Origin: Cryptomeria japonica
Lineage: Eukaryota > Streptophyta > Pinopsida > Cupressales > Cupressaceae
Assembly (NCBI RefSeq): GCF_030272615.1
Contig: NC_081413.1
Location: 723,319,649-723,383,648 of the forward strand
DNA length: 64,000 nucleotides
Direction: 5' to 3'
In this document: one piece after another, positions 38,168 through 49,759 of the stretch
How positions within the stretch are numbered: the stretch's first letter is position 1
How the letters are laid out: each line of letters begins with the position of its first letter
The notes under the pieces: model-generated
Database searches by the model: none
What the model was told of the DNA's origin: nothing
The model's input: only the letters and a program-made list of their open reading frames with translations
Made by a program: the position numbers and the translations under genes

Positions 38168-38771
38168 TATGAGATGGAATAGATGGAACTAATATGATTT
38201 GATGGTAGATTTTATTGAGATTGAATGATAAGCAATTGATAGATTGATGTGAAATTGAACTTTCATTTGTGCTTTTACAAGTGCCTATTCATCATCATAT
38301 AGAGTTCTTATTTTTCAAATGGATATATTTACACCAAGGTATGGTAAGACCAAGGTGATGACAGTCTCCCTTTGCATAGACAAACGTATTGTAAACAAGG
38401 AGTGTCATGATTCATACTAGTCACACAAGAACCTTGTCAGTATATGTAAGGTAGTAACCATAAACCATAATAATCATGATGAAAAAAGCGTTAGATGATA
38501 TTTAATTTGCATAGGATCATGATCTATCCTATATAGAACCCCAATCACACACAAGGAACTTATTTTCCCCAATAATGACATCAAAACAAACTACAAACAT
38601 GACATGAAAACTATGATCATGATCCATCCTCACTTCTCTCATCACTTGTGGATATCCTTGAGTAGCATAAGAACATGATATAAGATAAATCAATCAAAAG
38701 AAAAGACTCACTAACTAGACAAATAAATTACTATTTAGATCTTCTTGTCAAAAGATGAGTGTTTCTAATAG
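38168..38771. other. No gene seen
   Basis: AT-rich sequence without a supported open frame. It ends at the CCTGA target duplication of the next solo LTR. Confidence 0.45.
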
Positions 38772-38776
38772 CCTGA

Positions 38777-39562
38777 TGATGTAGGAGCATCCCCAGTTCG
38801 TGGCAATCTTGCATCAACCAAAAAAATATTTCCTTTATGTTTTTGCTTTCTATTTTACATTTTCAGCATTTCATTCTGCATATTTTGGCATTAGCTCACT
38901 GGATCTCGAGGAGTTAGATTTTTGCTTGAAGACTTGATCATCTAAATTATTACCAAACCATGGAGCATTTGGATCATTTTCCGGCAAGTTATCGCTACCA
39001 GTTTCCGAGACAGTTTTTTGGTACCAGTTGCTTGCACCTATTTGCATTTTAAATCTACCGGATCCCTTTCATATCTTGCGGAGCCCTAAACGTTGATTAT
39101 GATGTTCCTTGGTGTGTGGCCAACCTTCCCTTTGACCTACACTTTATCTTTTGGATTTTCCGAAGGAATTTCTTTGGTGAAGGTCGACCTTGTTGTTTTT
39201 ACAGTTAGGTCTTGTTCTTCGGCATTTGAACCCTTTTTGGGTCGACCGAATCCCCTTGGATCATATAAATCATTGTAATTGACATTAGAATAGGGGGAAG
39301 TTAAGATATAGAACATAGAAGATAGATCCTAAGATTTGAGGTCCCAATTGTGACCTGTTCTGTAACTAAGCATGTTTTAGCAGGCCTGTGAGCCGGTTTC
39401 TATAACCTGGTTGTTACCGGTTGATTGTAAATAGTTTTCCATGATATAATTCATTCAGTTCGGCATTGCCTCCATCGTATCCTTGTGTTTCTGTTGTGTT
39501 TACTATTGTTGACCGGTCCTGATTGATATCTCTGAGATCCCTCCTAACTGATGACTGCACCA
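38777..39562 (+). mobile_element. Solo LTR, 786 bp, same family as the 11150-29870 element
   Basis: Starts TGATGTAGGAGCATCCC and ends TGACTGCACCA. A perfect 5-bp target duplication CCTGA lies on both sides (38772-38776 and 39563-39567). It aligns along its whole length to the LTRs at 11150 and 16617, and it was used to set their borders. Confidence 0.93.
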
Positions 39563-39567
39563 CCTGA

Positions 39568-39884
39568 TATGGTGATAAAGATAGCAACGAGATGTTTAGG
39601 TAGTTGATCAGTTTAGGAAGTAGGTTAGCTTGGTAGTTATCCATCAATTGAGATTTGTTTAGTCCAATGTTTTGCATATTGTCATGATTTTTTAAGTTTA
39701 AAGTGTCAATGTCTTAGCTAGAAATAATTTATTATAGATGATGGGATGGTAATGGTGTATGTTTGTTATGGCATGTGAATAAGTTAGTACTGTATAGGCA
39801 ATATGTGATATGGTGATTATGATAGCAAAAGTGTATTTTTTTCCTTTGATATGATTTCAAAGATCCAATCTCAAATACTAGGTC
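39568..39884. other. No gene seen
   Basis: Short AT-rich spacer between a solo LTR and a Copia element. Confidence 0.45.
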
Positions 39885-39889
39885 GAGGA

Positions 39890-40462
39890 TGTTAATTTCT
39901 ATAACCCAATAGCATATCAATTGTTCAACAAATATCACAAAAAAGAAACTATCTAATTTGTAACAATTAATACACTGGATTAATTAACAAAAACAAATAG
40001 CAGAAGCAAATTCAAATGAAAACCAAACACATGAACACTGATATACCTAGGAAACCCCAATGTAGGGGAAAACCTACAAACGTTGAATCTTCTATTTAGC
40101 TTCTAGACCAAACTTTCCTTTCGAATACCATCCTAGTTGCTACAACAATTTTACATATATAGCCTTCTTGATGAAAACATCAACTATGCAAGAGAAGAGA
40201 AACTTTCCTCAAGCAACACATTCTAAGAGAAACTTTCCTTGCATGATGCAAACTGGAACTTTCCTTACATGAAGCAAAAGAAAGGAAACTTGTCTCACAT
40301 AACTAAAACTATCCACACATAAAATTGCTCTTGGTGTAAACCTCACAACTCTAGGAAATATTCTATTTATAAAATAGAAAACATTCTCTTGTTGAACATT
40401 CAACACAAGTTGCACTTAAGAAACTTCCACAACCACAGCTTCCGAACTATAGAAACTTAACA
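39890..40462 (-). repeat. 3' LTR of the shortened Copia element
   Basis: Contains repeated short words GAAACTTTCC and GCATGATGCAAACTGG. Borders are set by the GAGGA duplication. Confidence 0.92.
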
Positions 40463-42330
40463 CTCCCTCTTAGTGAGGAAGGTGTTTTGCACAACACTCA
40501 GCTTATCCCTAAAGAATAGAAACTTTCTCTTCATCAAAGCCTTCGTTAGGATGTCTGCTATCCGTTCATCCATAGGAATGTATTGTAGCTTCATTATCCC
40601 CTTCTCCACACAATCTCTGATGAAGTGGTACTTTATCTCAATATGCTTCGACTTGTCATGAAACACTGGATTCACAGAGAGTTTGATACAACTTTGATTA
40701 TCATAGTAAATGACTATCAGATCTAGCTCCTGATCAAAGAGCCCAGCTAGAAGTTTATGAAGCCAGATAGCCTCACATGTAGCCATATTGGTTTCCATAT
40801 ACTCGGCCTCTGTAGAACTCAGTGCAACTGACTTCTATTTTCTACTGTACCAAAAAACAACTCCTGATCCCAAACTGAAACAACACTCTGAAGTGTTCTT
40901 CTTGTCAGTTGTATTGTCTGCCTAATCTGCATCAGTGAACCCCTCGAGCTTCACTCCATCCTGCTAAATATACCTCAACCCATAATCAATTGTGCCTCGG
41001 AGATACCTTAAAACATGCTTTTCAACCTTCATCTGAGGTAGCCCCGTCACTACTTCCTTGAGCACATTAAGTGCTCCATGGTGAAGATGAGCCATCCTCC
41101 TATGCCACAATTCTCCAAGCCCTCTACAACTGCTTACCAATGCATGTGTTGGTTCAAACTGCAACCAAAATAAGCTGCCATGTCTGACTCCAATCACTTT
41201 TGCTACCTTGGAGTACTTAGGACGGATAGAAACTTTGCCCTCTTCAAAGGTCAAGATATAACCCTTGTCCTCCAAAGTAGAAACAAGATTAAATTCTTTG
41301 TCATGCCAGGGACATACAACACATCCTCCACCAGTAGAGGTTTGCCAGACTCCCTCTGAAACTTGACTGTGCCTACACCAGTTGCTTGGTACTTGCCATT
41401 GTCTCCAAGCTCAATATAGAAATCCATCTTTTTCTCCTCCAATTTGGTGAAATATTCTTTGACTCTTGTCATGTGGCAAGAAGCCCCACTATCAATATAC
41501 CATACGCTTTTGGCAATTGAACTTGAGAGACATGCAATGAGTGAAAAATCATTCTCAAACCGTGTTGCAAACTCGTCCACCTCTGTTGTAGCCGCAACTT
41601 GCTTCTTCTACTTGCTCTTGTTTTTCTTATTCGAGCATTAACTAGCATAGTAACCCATCTAATGGTAGCAAAAACATTTTATCTTACTCAGATCTTTCTT
41701 CTTCCCATCCTTGGAAGAAGACATTTCAGTTTGCCCTTTTTTGAATTTATGCTTGCCCTTGCTTGCAAGAGCAAGATTTTCTTCATCTTCAACCTTCTTA
41801 GTCTGGCCTCCTCGATGACCATTTTCATCTCCTCCTTGACAAAATCGCCCCAAAACCTCGCCCAATCAGGTAGGCGATCTCTGCCGACAACGCATTTGAC
41901 AAACACTTCCCACTACTTCGAGAAACCATTCAGAGCTATCTGCACGAGCTCATCTTCAGCAATCATCTCTCCAACAGCAACCAACTCATCCCTAACTTGT
42001 GTCAATCTGGACAAGTAAGAGATCACACTCTCGCCCTTGGACATCTTGTTGTTATGCAACTTGTCCTTGAGCACCATCTTATGACTTTGATAGTCGCTCC
42101 AGATAAATTTTTGTGAGCATATCCCACATTTCTTTGGCAGTGTCTTTCTCCGATAGATGAGGAATCAAATGATCTTTTACCCCATCAAGGATAATCCTTT
42201 GAGCCGTGGCCTCCTTGATTTCATGCGAATCTAGGGAAATAGGATCATTTATTGGAGGAGTCACTTTTGTACTAGCATTGGTCCACAACCTATTCTCCTT
42301 GAGAACGGATGCAATCCAAACCTCCATTGT
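40457..42330 (-). other. gag, protease and RNase H parts of the shortened Copia element
   Basis: On the minus strand, gag lies at about 41650-42330 (TAKEMWDMLTKIYLERL). The protease is at about 41280-41560 (VWYIDSGASCHMT, then VEDVLYVPGMTKNL). The RNase H is at about 40460-40800 (YYDNQSCIKLSVNPVFHDKS, then KHIEIKYHFIRD and ADILTKAL). These are standard Ty1/Copia signatures. Broken; fossil. Confidence 0.88.
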
Positions 42331-42482
42331 AAGAAGTTAGATGCACCCTCAAGACTGTCCTCATATCGAACAGTGGTTGCCATTGCAAAATAAAATCCTC
42401 GAAGAAATTGAAAGCTGAAACCTAAAGAAATCTGTGAAAAAAAAACTTGGCTTCGTATTCAGAGTTTATAGCTCTAATACCA

Positions 42483-43064
42483 TGTTAATTTCTATAACCC
42501 AGCAGCAGATCAATTGTTCAACAAATACCACAGAAAAGAAACTATCTGATTTGTAACAATTAATACACTGAGTTAATTAACAAAAATGAATAGCGGAAGC
42601 AAATTCAAATGAAAACCAAACACGTGAGCACAGATAACACCGATATACCCAAGAAACCCCAATGTGGGGAAAAACCTACAAACGTTGAATCTTCTATTCA
42701 GCTTCTAGATCAAATTTTCCTTTCGAATACCATCCTAGTTGCTACAACAATTTTACATATATAGCCTTCTTGATGAAAACATCAACTATGCAAGCGAAGT
42801 GAAACTTTCCTCAAGCAACACATTCTAAGAGAATCTTTCCTTGCATGATGCAAACTGGAACTTTCCTTACATGAAGCAAGAGAAAGAAAACTCGTCTCAC
42901 ATAACTAAAACTATCCACACATAAAATTGCTCTTGATGTAAACCTCACAACTCTAGGAAATATTCTATTTACAAAATAGAAAACATTCTCCTGTTGAATA
43001 TTCAACACAAGCCGCACTTAAACAACTTCCACAACCACACCTTCCGAACTATAGAAACTTAACA
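42483..43064 (-). repeat. 5' LTR of the shortened Copia element
   Basis: Pairs with 39890-40462. The primer site GCTCTAATACCA (plus strand, 42471-42482; minus TGGTATTAGAGC) immediately adjoins it. Confidence 0.92.
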
Positions 43065-43418
43065 GAGGAAATGCCCCCAGTTAGATATAGGACCTATTTT
43101 TACTATGGTAAGGGTGGAATGGACTAACTTTATTATGATATATGATTGGATAAATGATGTTAAATATCGACAAAAATCAATCTATGATAGATGTTGATAA
43201 GTTTTTATTATGAATGGATGGAGATCAAATTTATTATTAACAAAAAAGGATGTTTTCTTTTTTTTTATTTAATTATTAATTTTAATTTTTTTCCATGTAT
43301 ATGAAAGTATAAATTAATTTGAATGATTTCTAGTTATTAAAATCCATTTATATAGAATTAATTTAAATTAATTTATAATTTCTTATATAAAAAATTAAAT
43401 TAATAGTTATATATGTAC

Positions 43419-43458
43419 GTGTGTGTGTGTGTGTGTGGGTGGGTGTGGGTGTGTGGGA
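43419..43458. repeat. (GT)n microsatellite with GGGTGTGG tail
   Basis: A GT run followed by GTGGGTGGGTGTGGGTGTGTGGG. Confidence 0.85.
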
Positions 43459-43559
43459 CAAAATCTAAAATAATAATAAAAAGTTAACAAATTAAATGTT
43501 CTTTCTGAAAATATATTGAGAAAATATATTTTTTAAATGTAAAGGAGGCATTTTTATTG

Positions 43560-43990
43560 AAATTATTTTATAAACTTATAATTAGTGTTAATTTTACGAT
43601 TGGTATTTCGCTTAGAGATAGAGTTACAATTAGTGTCAAGGTTGGAGTAGGAAATAGTATTAGGGTTAAGGTTAAGGTTATAAGTACAATTTAAATTAGT
43701 GTTAGTTTAAGAGATTGGGATTAGGGTTAGGGTTAGAGTTACAATTAGTGTTGATGTTGGAGTAGAAAATAGTATTAGAGTTAAGGTTAAAATTAGAGTT
43801 GCAATTAAAATTAGTGTTAGTTTAAGGGTTGGGTTGGGTTTATGGTTAGAATTCAATTAAGATTAAAATTCAATTAGGGCAAGGTTTTAATTGAGGTAGC
43901 AATAAAGGTTAAGATAAGGGTTAAATAAGGGTTATAGTAAGAGTTCAATTAAGGTTATGATTAGAAAATTAAGTTTATTGTTCAATTATG
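43560..43990. repeat. Degenerate telomere-like repeat field
   Basis: Dense in GTTAGGGTTAAGG, GTTAGTTTAAGGG and related words, with a short true run GATTAGGGTTAGGGTTAGAG near 43720. A higher-order unit of about 115 bp is visible: AGAGTTACAATTAGTGT starts at 43620 and again at 43735. This is not a canonical (TTTAGGG)n plant telomere array. It looks like an old interstitial, telomere-derived or telomere-like tandem repeat. Confidence 0.65.
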
Positions 43991-44802
43991 GTTAGGTTTA
44001 TGACTAATGAAAAAATTACATTATATTATATTTATATTTAATAATTTATAATATATAATAAAATATAGTAATAGATATAATCATAACATTATTTTAGAAA
44101 TAAATTAAAATATAATAAATTTAACATTATGTTTTCATATTTATTCAATTTCTTAAAGATTTTAACCTCCTTAACATTTTAATAATTTTAAAAATAAATT
44201 TAAATAATTTAATTTTCATATTATGTTTTCATATGAATTCAACTTTTTAAAAGATTTTAACCCACCTTCACATTTTAATAATAATAACGAAGGAAAATTA
44301 GTAAAGATTGAAATAAATATTTTGAACCCTAGCAGAGTAAATTTCGGCAGATATCGGACATTTTTTTAATTAACGACGACAATATTTTTTTAATTAACAA
44401 CGACAATATCGGACATTTTTTTAATTAATAACAAACATGATTTATATATTTTTCCTAGATTTACTGCTAAGTTTATATGAACACGGATGATTGAGGTGCA
44501 TACATGTGATTGTAGAACATCTCTCGACATTATTCACGTCAATGCCTTAACATACTTCCACATTTGTAAATTTAAGTTTGTTTTTAAAGAAATTAGCCTA
44601 AAAAGCTAGAACTACATATCTTCCATTGTAATACTTTTTGTTAACGGCTTTGAAAAAACAAATTCCAAACGATTGAAAACAAAAAAATCCTAACACATTT
44701 AATATAAAAGAATGAAAAAACAAAACAAGAGTTTGTTTACCTAGAAGAAAAAAATCGACATGCCTCTAATTCAAGAATCTTCATCGAAAATATCCTTAGC
44801 AA
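43991..44802. other. Very AT-rich sequence, no gene seen
   Basis: No supported open frame. A short tandem repeat TTTTTTTAATTAACGACGACAATAT lies near 44370-44420. Confidence 0.5.
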
Positions 44803-44991
44803 TTAATGGGCTCTTGCACACGTATAGGAATAGCGATCAAATCTTTTTGTAACAAGTCTGCCTAGGTTCGCCTTGGATATGCTCTGCAATGTACCCAGAT
44901 AAACTTGGAATCGATTTGCAAGACGTTGCTGGTATTCACAGTTGGCCCAAACCCAGTACATACTAAACCCAACTCTGGATAATATTCTGAG
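44803..44991 (-). other. Possible terminal coding exon (unrecognised)
   Basis: A 63-codon open stretch on the minus strand, bounded by stops. Its composition looks protein-like (for example MYWVWANCEYQQRLANRF, then GRLVTKRFDRYSYTC), unlike the low-complexity frames around it. AG dinucleotides upstream could serve as splice acceptors. I do not recognise the protein. It lies 1.7 kb downstream of the GLR stop codon on the same strand, so it would belong to a second gene or an alternative 3' end. Weak call. Confidence 0.25.
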
Positions 44992-46684
44992 CTAACTAGT
45001 AACGTAATTGGCAGAATATACATATTAACAACCATCTTGTGGGTTTTTTATTTCCTTGTCCTTATGTCTACATATCTCTTAACCAAGTTATGGTTATCTT
45101 CTTTGAAATGTGTGATAGATTAGGGTCTGGGTACCATGGCACCACCTTCAAAAAAACGATTGTTGCAGTGACATGTAATCGTTTCACACAAATGCCTACT
45201 AAATTGATTGAAATAATTAAATATACACACAAAATGCACCGTACAAACAGGCAATGTGAGATACTGGAAGGCAGAATCCTTATCTCAGATTCAGCTTCAA
45301 ATTCTAGATTATCAAATGAAACAATATCAAAAGGGAATATTAGCATTTACAGAAAGATGCATTATATAGTGCAATTGCGAGCACCAGGGTTATGAAGGCT
45401 GCAATATTCACATTCACTTTCCATTTGTTTTAAGCATGAAGAAGTTCTCACAAAAATATAAGGCACAAGGCTGACATTAATTATTGAAATTTTAAAGAAA
45501 TGACACTAGAATATTAGAATGCATGATGGTGCTGAATTTCAGGAAACATGTGGTTTCTGCTTCCTTATTAGTAGTGAAATCTTTACGTTAATTTCAGTAA
45601 AACAAACCTGGCTAAGAAGGAAATTTAAATATTTCATATATAAACAGATTTATACAAAGCCATTGGCAGTTGATGTTTGTGTCGTACTCATTCCCACCAT
45701 TTTCAGTTAATATCTTTGTCATCAAAATCTATTTAAGCCTCTTTTAAATATTCATAAATAAGCAAAGAAAATATGGTTGAGTTCACAGATGAAACGGTGG
45801 AGTCATTCTTGGATCTTTTACAAGACAATTCGAATCCAATAAATCATGACACTGGACAGTACCGAGTAAACACACATAGCAGAAAGCAAGTCTCAAAATA
45901 GATGACTAAAAGAGATTATTCTAGGTTGCCCGAAGTGTAGCTATGTGCCATTTTAACAAGGGAAATATGTAAAGCCAGAACAATCCAAAGCCAGTTAGAA
46001 GACTAACTAGAGTCTCCATGATAGTATCTGGAGCAGCGACACAGTAGCGTGTTGTTTGAAAGAAGCACTCCCCTTACCAAGGGAACACCTCTTTACTTTC
46101 ATTGTTGAGGGGGAATATCATCAGTCTAGTATTTCGTTTGATATTGGCATTGATTGGACGTGTCGCTTGAATTGAAACTTACTTCACACCAACATGGTGC
46201 TTCCATCTGCAAAGGCAAGGTTGGCTAATAACTTTCAAGTTCAGTAGATTGGCTTTTTGAATAGCACATACTATCAACCAGTCAAAAGAGGCTTTTAAGC
46301 AAGGGTGCCACCCGGTGAAGTCTGAAGATATAGTTAATGTGACCATGGTAGCAAAAATCCTTCGATAAAAGATTTTTTCAATTAACCAGGAAATTAAAAA
46401 AACACAGTCAAATTCATAAAAATAGAAAAAAATGCTGTTTTTTTAATTTCATACCAAATTGGGATTGAATCTCAAGTTTATGCCTTTTTTGGTGCCTTGG
46501 GTATTGGACCCAAGTATGGAGAAAAAATTGCCAGTCCAATTCAGATCAGATTGCCAAACCTGCCAAGTGCTGATTACTTGCAAGTTAATGTGATTTTTTG
46601 TAGAGATTTGCTACCATGAATTATTTGTGACTATGACAGCCAAAATCATGTGGTGCAGTGTCAGGGTATAAATTCACTTGTAAT
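44992..46684. other. Region downstream of the GLR gene (3' UTR and intergenic)
   Basis: Moderately complex, non-repetitive-looking sequence. It presumably includes the GLR 3' untranslated region, but I cannot fix the poly(A) site. An open frame at 45039-45395 (+) has no recognisable domain and is not called. Confidence 0.45.
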
Positions 46685-47077
<393 letters not shown>

Positions 47078-47229
47078 TCAAACAAAAAAAAATGAAAAAG
47101 GAAAAAAATACAATTCAGCATCACAAGAAAAAGCAGAAAAGTAGTTTCTCTAATGCAAAATGCAGCTTGTATAACCATATGATCATTTCCCGAAACAAGT
47201 GGTTGTGGGCATAAATGAAAAGTACGTAC

Positions 47230-47636
47230 AAATCCCCATCCACTTTTAGTGAATGACTGACCAACTATTTCCAAATCACACCGATCTGCTACTAAGAGCT
47301 GGCTAGGTGGAAGTTCATCTACAACTGCTCCCACACCTCCTTTGCTTGGTCCTTCCAATAGAGCGTTAGAATAACTTTCAGGAGAATCAAAAGCAATAAG
47401 TCTGGATTGAGCTATACTAAGCTCCCCTGACAGATAGTTTCTAACAAAGGACCCATTTAAATATCCTATCGGGAGATTGTCTGATATCAAATCATCAATT
47501 CCTTTAATAGTAGGTGAAAGCTGTTGCACAGTAAGGATTGAGGTCAAACTTGCTGTGTAACTTGAATTGATGATCAAAACTACAAACAGCCATATAATCA
47601 AAACCATCCGTGCAAGGCTGCTCACAATTTGCTCTC
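47230..47636 (-). CDS. GLR: Glutamate receptor-like channel (GLR), M3 and S2 exon
   Basis: A 407-bp exon with acceptor TGCAG before 47636 and donor GTACGT after 47230. It encodes [20 protein letters not shown] and then [15 protein letters not shown], the M3 helix with the conserved SYTA/SLTS gate sequence. The S2 ligand-binding lobe follows ([19 protein letters not shown] ... [11 protein letters not shown] ... [14 protein letters not shown]). The phases match those of the exons on both sides. The sequence is free of breaks, so there is no sign of decay. [10 protein letters not shown] and the SGWGF end are the usual GLR signature. Confidence 0.9.
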
Positions 47637-47922
47637 CTGCATCAATTCAATATTATTTTGCCTCAGATTTTATACCTTGAAGATGTTAAAAGACAAATAG
47701 ATTTTGTGCTTCTTTTCAAATACAAAACAGACCCATTTTGTTGCGTTCACTGACTAGAAAATCTACTGACCAAATAATATTGGAAGTTAATTTCAGGAAC
47801 GGGATCATTCATTGCAAGTAGAAAACTTGCAGACATGTACTGATTTTGGTTGTCACCTCTAGTACTTAGTATAACAAAGAAGGTCACTAAACAAAATTAG
47901 AACAGAAAGTTATGAAACTTAC

Positions 47923-47954
47923 TATGGGCAAAAAACATTGTTGAGAAGGAAAAC
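47923..47954 (-). CDS. GLR: Glutamate receptor-like channel (GLR), 32-bp micro-exon
   Basis: Between acceptor GTGCAG (before 47954) and donor GTAAGT (after 47923), 32 bases encode FSFSTMFFAH, the pore/M2 segment, plus the first base of an Arg codon. That codon is completed by the next exon, giving the family-typical FAHRE. The exact fit of phase and motif makes this micro-exon convincing although it is far too short for ORF searches. The exons before it (S1 lobe, M1, amino-terminal domain) are not seen before the right edge of the window. Confidence 0.82.
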
Positions 47955-48347
47955 CTGCACAGAATCATTACACAAAGTAGTAAGCTATCCAAATTTTTAT
48001 AATTCCATGATATAAATTAAAACCACCCTAATAAATTCCTTGGCATGCACTTCAAAGATAAAAAATATAATGTGGGATCTCAAAAAATTCAAAATAAATA
48101 TTATAAGTTCTCAGAAACATTCTTAATGGTGTGAAGTTCTCCTTGTTATGTGCCTAAACACAAAAAAAATTCTGTGTAATGTAAATGATCTTACTATGAA
48201 GGTTATATTTTATAAATGCTCATTATTTATTAAGTTGTCATAGGCAGTGGTAATAGGTAGATGATTAATAGGGGTAGATGGCCAGTACTCTCAATATGGT
48301 TAGGAGGTGGCTTACATAAGAAGCTAATTGATCTGTTATAAACAAGG
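47955..48347 (-). other. GLR intron sequence
   Basis: No upstream GLR exon found. AT-rich, non-coding. It leads into a run of mobile elements that extends to the window edge. Confidence 0.5.
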
Positions 48348-48352
48348 ATTCA

Positions 48353-49759
48353 TGTCATGTCCCCTTTTCAAGATTAGATCCATGGAGAAGACCTCCAACC
48401 TATCCCCATTTCCCAAAGGATAGAGCAAGGAAAATAAAAAATATTGACATTTTAAGTGAGCCTAATCACTTTATTTTTCATATTTAACACTTTATTCAAC
48501 ATATAATTCCAAAAGGGACCTTTGGGTGTAATTTCGAAGTATTTTTAACTACTTGGAGGGAAAAGCAAAATAAATATAAATAAAATAAAATAGAGGGACC
48601 AAAGCAAGTGCCTATAAAAAAGAAGTCAAAGCTCATATCAAATCATCCCATTTCATAATATCTGATTTTGTCATTTTAGTATTCCTTTCATTTTGGAGAT
48701 TGAAGCATTCAAGGATGAAACCCTTGGTGTTGGAGATCTAGAGGATGAAAACTCTCTTGATTTTTCATAATTGGAATTTAAGATGAAAACACTCATATCA
48801 CTTGAGGTGATTCTACTCAAGGATCACATTTCAACATATTGATTGCAGTTATTTGATTCATATTTGCAAAAACATTATACCACACCATCAAATCAGCATT
48901 TTGACCAACTTTTTAAGGTTACATTTTGCTGCTATAGTGTCACTAGAGTGATTTATTGAAGGTTTAATTTGAATTGATTGGTATTTGCAAGCAAATCATA
49001 TGGTATCTTTCCGAGACACTTTCATTTGCTGCTAGGGAGGAGTGTTTCAAGTTTTTATGCTATTGCAAAACATTGATTATCATTGTTTCCAGTCACCATA
49101 CTATCATTTCCAACCATCCATACCATAATATAGGTCTAATCACTGCCTTCAATAGATCACCATACCATTTTAGGGGTTTGGGCAGCCGTACCATCAGCAT
49201 TTGATGTCTTTTTCAGTTATACAATCAATGAATTATTAGATCTGTTGTATGTCATCTTGTGAATGGATATTTGTTACTTTGAGATTCTGAAAAAATAGTT
49301 TTCCAGTTCAGCATATCGGCATTGGTGTTTGTTTCAGCTGTTATGATTAATAAAATCAGATCTAAGGTTTCAATGTTGGTGTTTCCATATTTATTGCTGC
49401 TGCTATAATTTATCTAGCGACTCATTATCCAATATACTTTTATATTTGATTAATTTCAATTTATAAAGGTTTCATATAGATATTGGTGAATGATAGTATC
49501 ACTATCCATAAGAAATCAGTCATAAATCAACAATCATATTAGATAACTTTGATGCATACAATTCATATCTACTGTTTATGCTTGCATTTAAGGATATATA
49601 CAAGCATTACAAGGGTTTGCCATATTGCATTATTCCTGATCAGCTAGGGTTTGGCATCTACATCAGTTATGTAATTATTATTTCAGCTTGCTCATATTTG
49701 ATAAATCATCCATTTCCTAGAATTGTCTAATTGGGGACAATATAATTCACCCCCCCTCA
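48353..49759. mobile_element. LTR remnant, probably a solo LTR (about 1.4 kb)
   Basis: Starts TGTCATGTCCCCTTTTCAAG. One reading ends it at 49744 (..TTGGGGACAATATA). That end mirrors the start (GTCCCC/GGGGAC) and is flanked by ATTCA on both sides (48348-48352 and 49745-49749). The other reading ends at 49759 (..CACCCCCCCTCA), followed by a primer-site-like TGGTAATC. I favour the first because of the duplication. No coding domain inside. Confidence 0.5.

Larger units (their letters stand above)
39890..43064 (-). mobile_element. Ty1/Copia element, both LTRs present, shortened interior
   Basis: The left LTR is 39890-40462 (573 bp) and the right LTR 42483-43064 (582 bp). Both read TGTTAATTTCTATAACCCA ... 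GAAACTTAACA on the plus strand. The target duplication GAGGA (39885-39889 and 43065-43069) is perfect. The minus-strand primer site directly abuts the right LTR. The interior is only about 2.0 kb, against 4 kb or more in complete relatives. It retains gag, protease and RNase H parts, so this is a shortened, non-autonomous copy. The LTRs differ by several percent by eye, so it is of middle age. Possibly Tork-like. Confidence 0.92.

Noticed and set aside
45039-45395. 118-codon plus-strand open frame antisense to the GLR 3' flank
   Set aside because: No recognisable motif. The opposite strand is also open over much of it, so there is no reason to prefer either.
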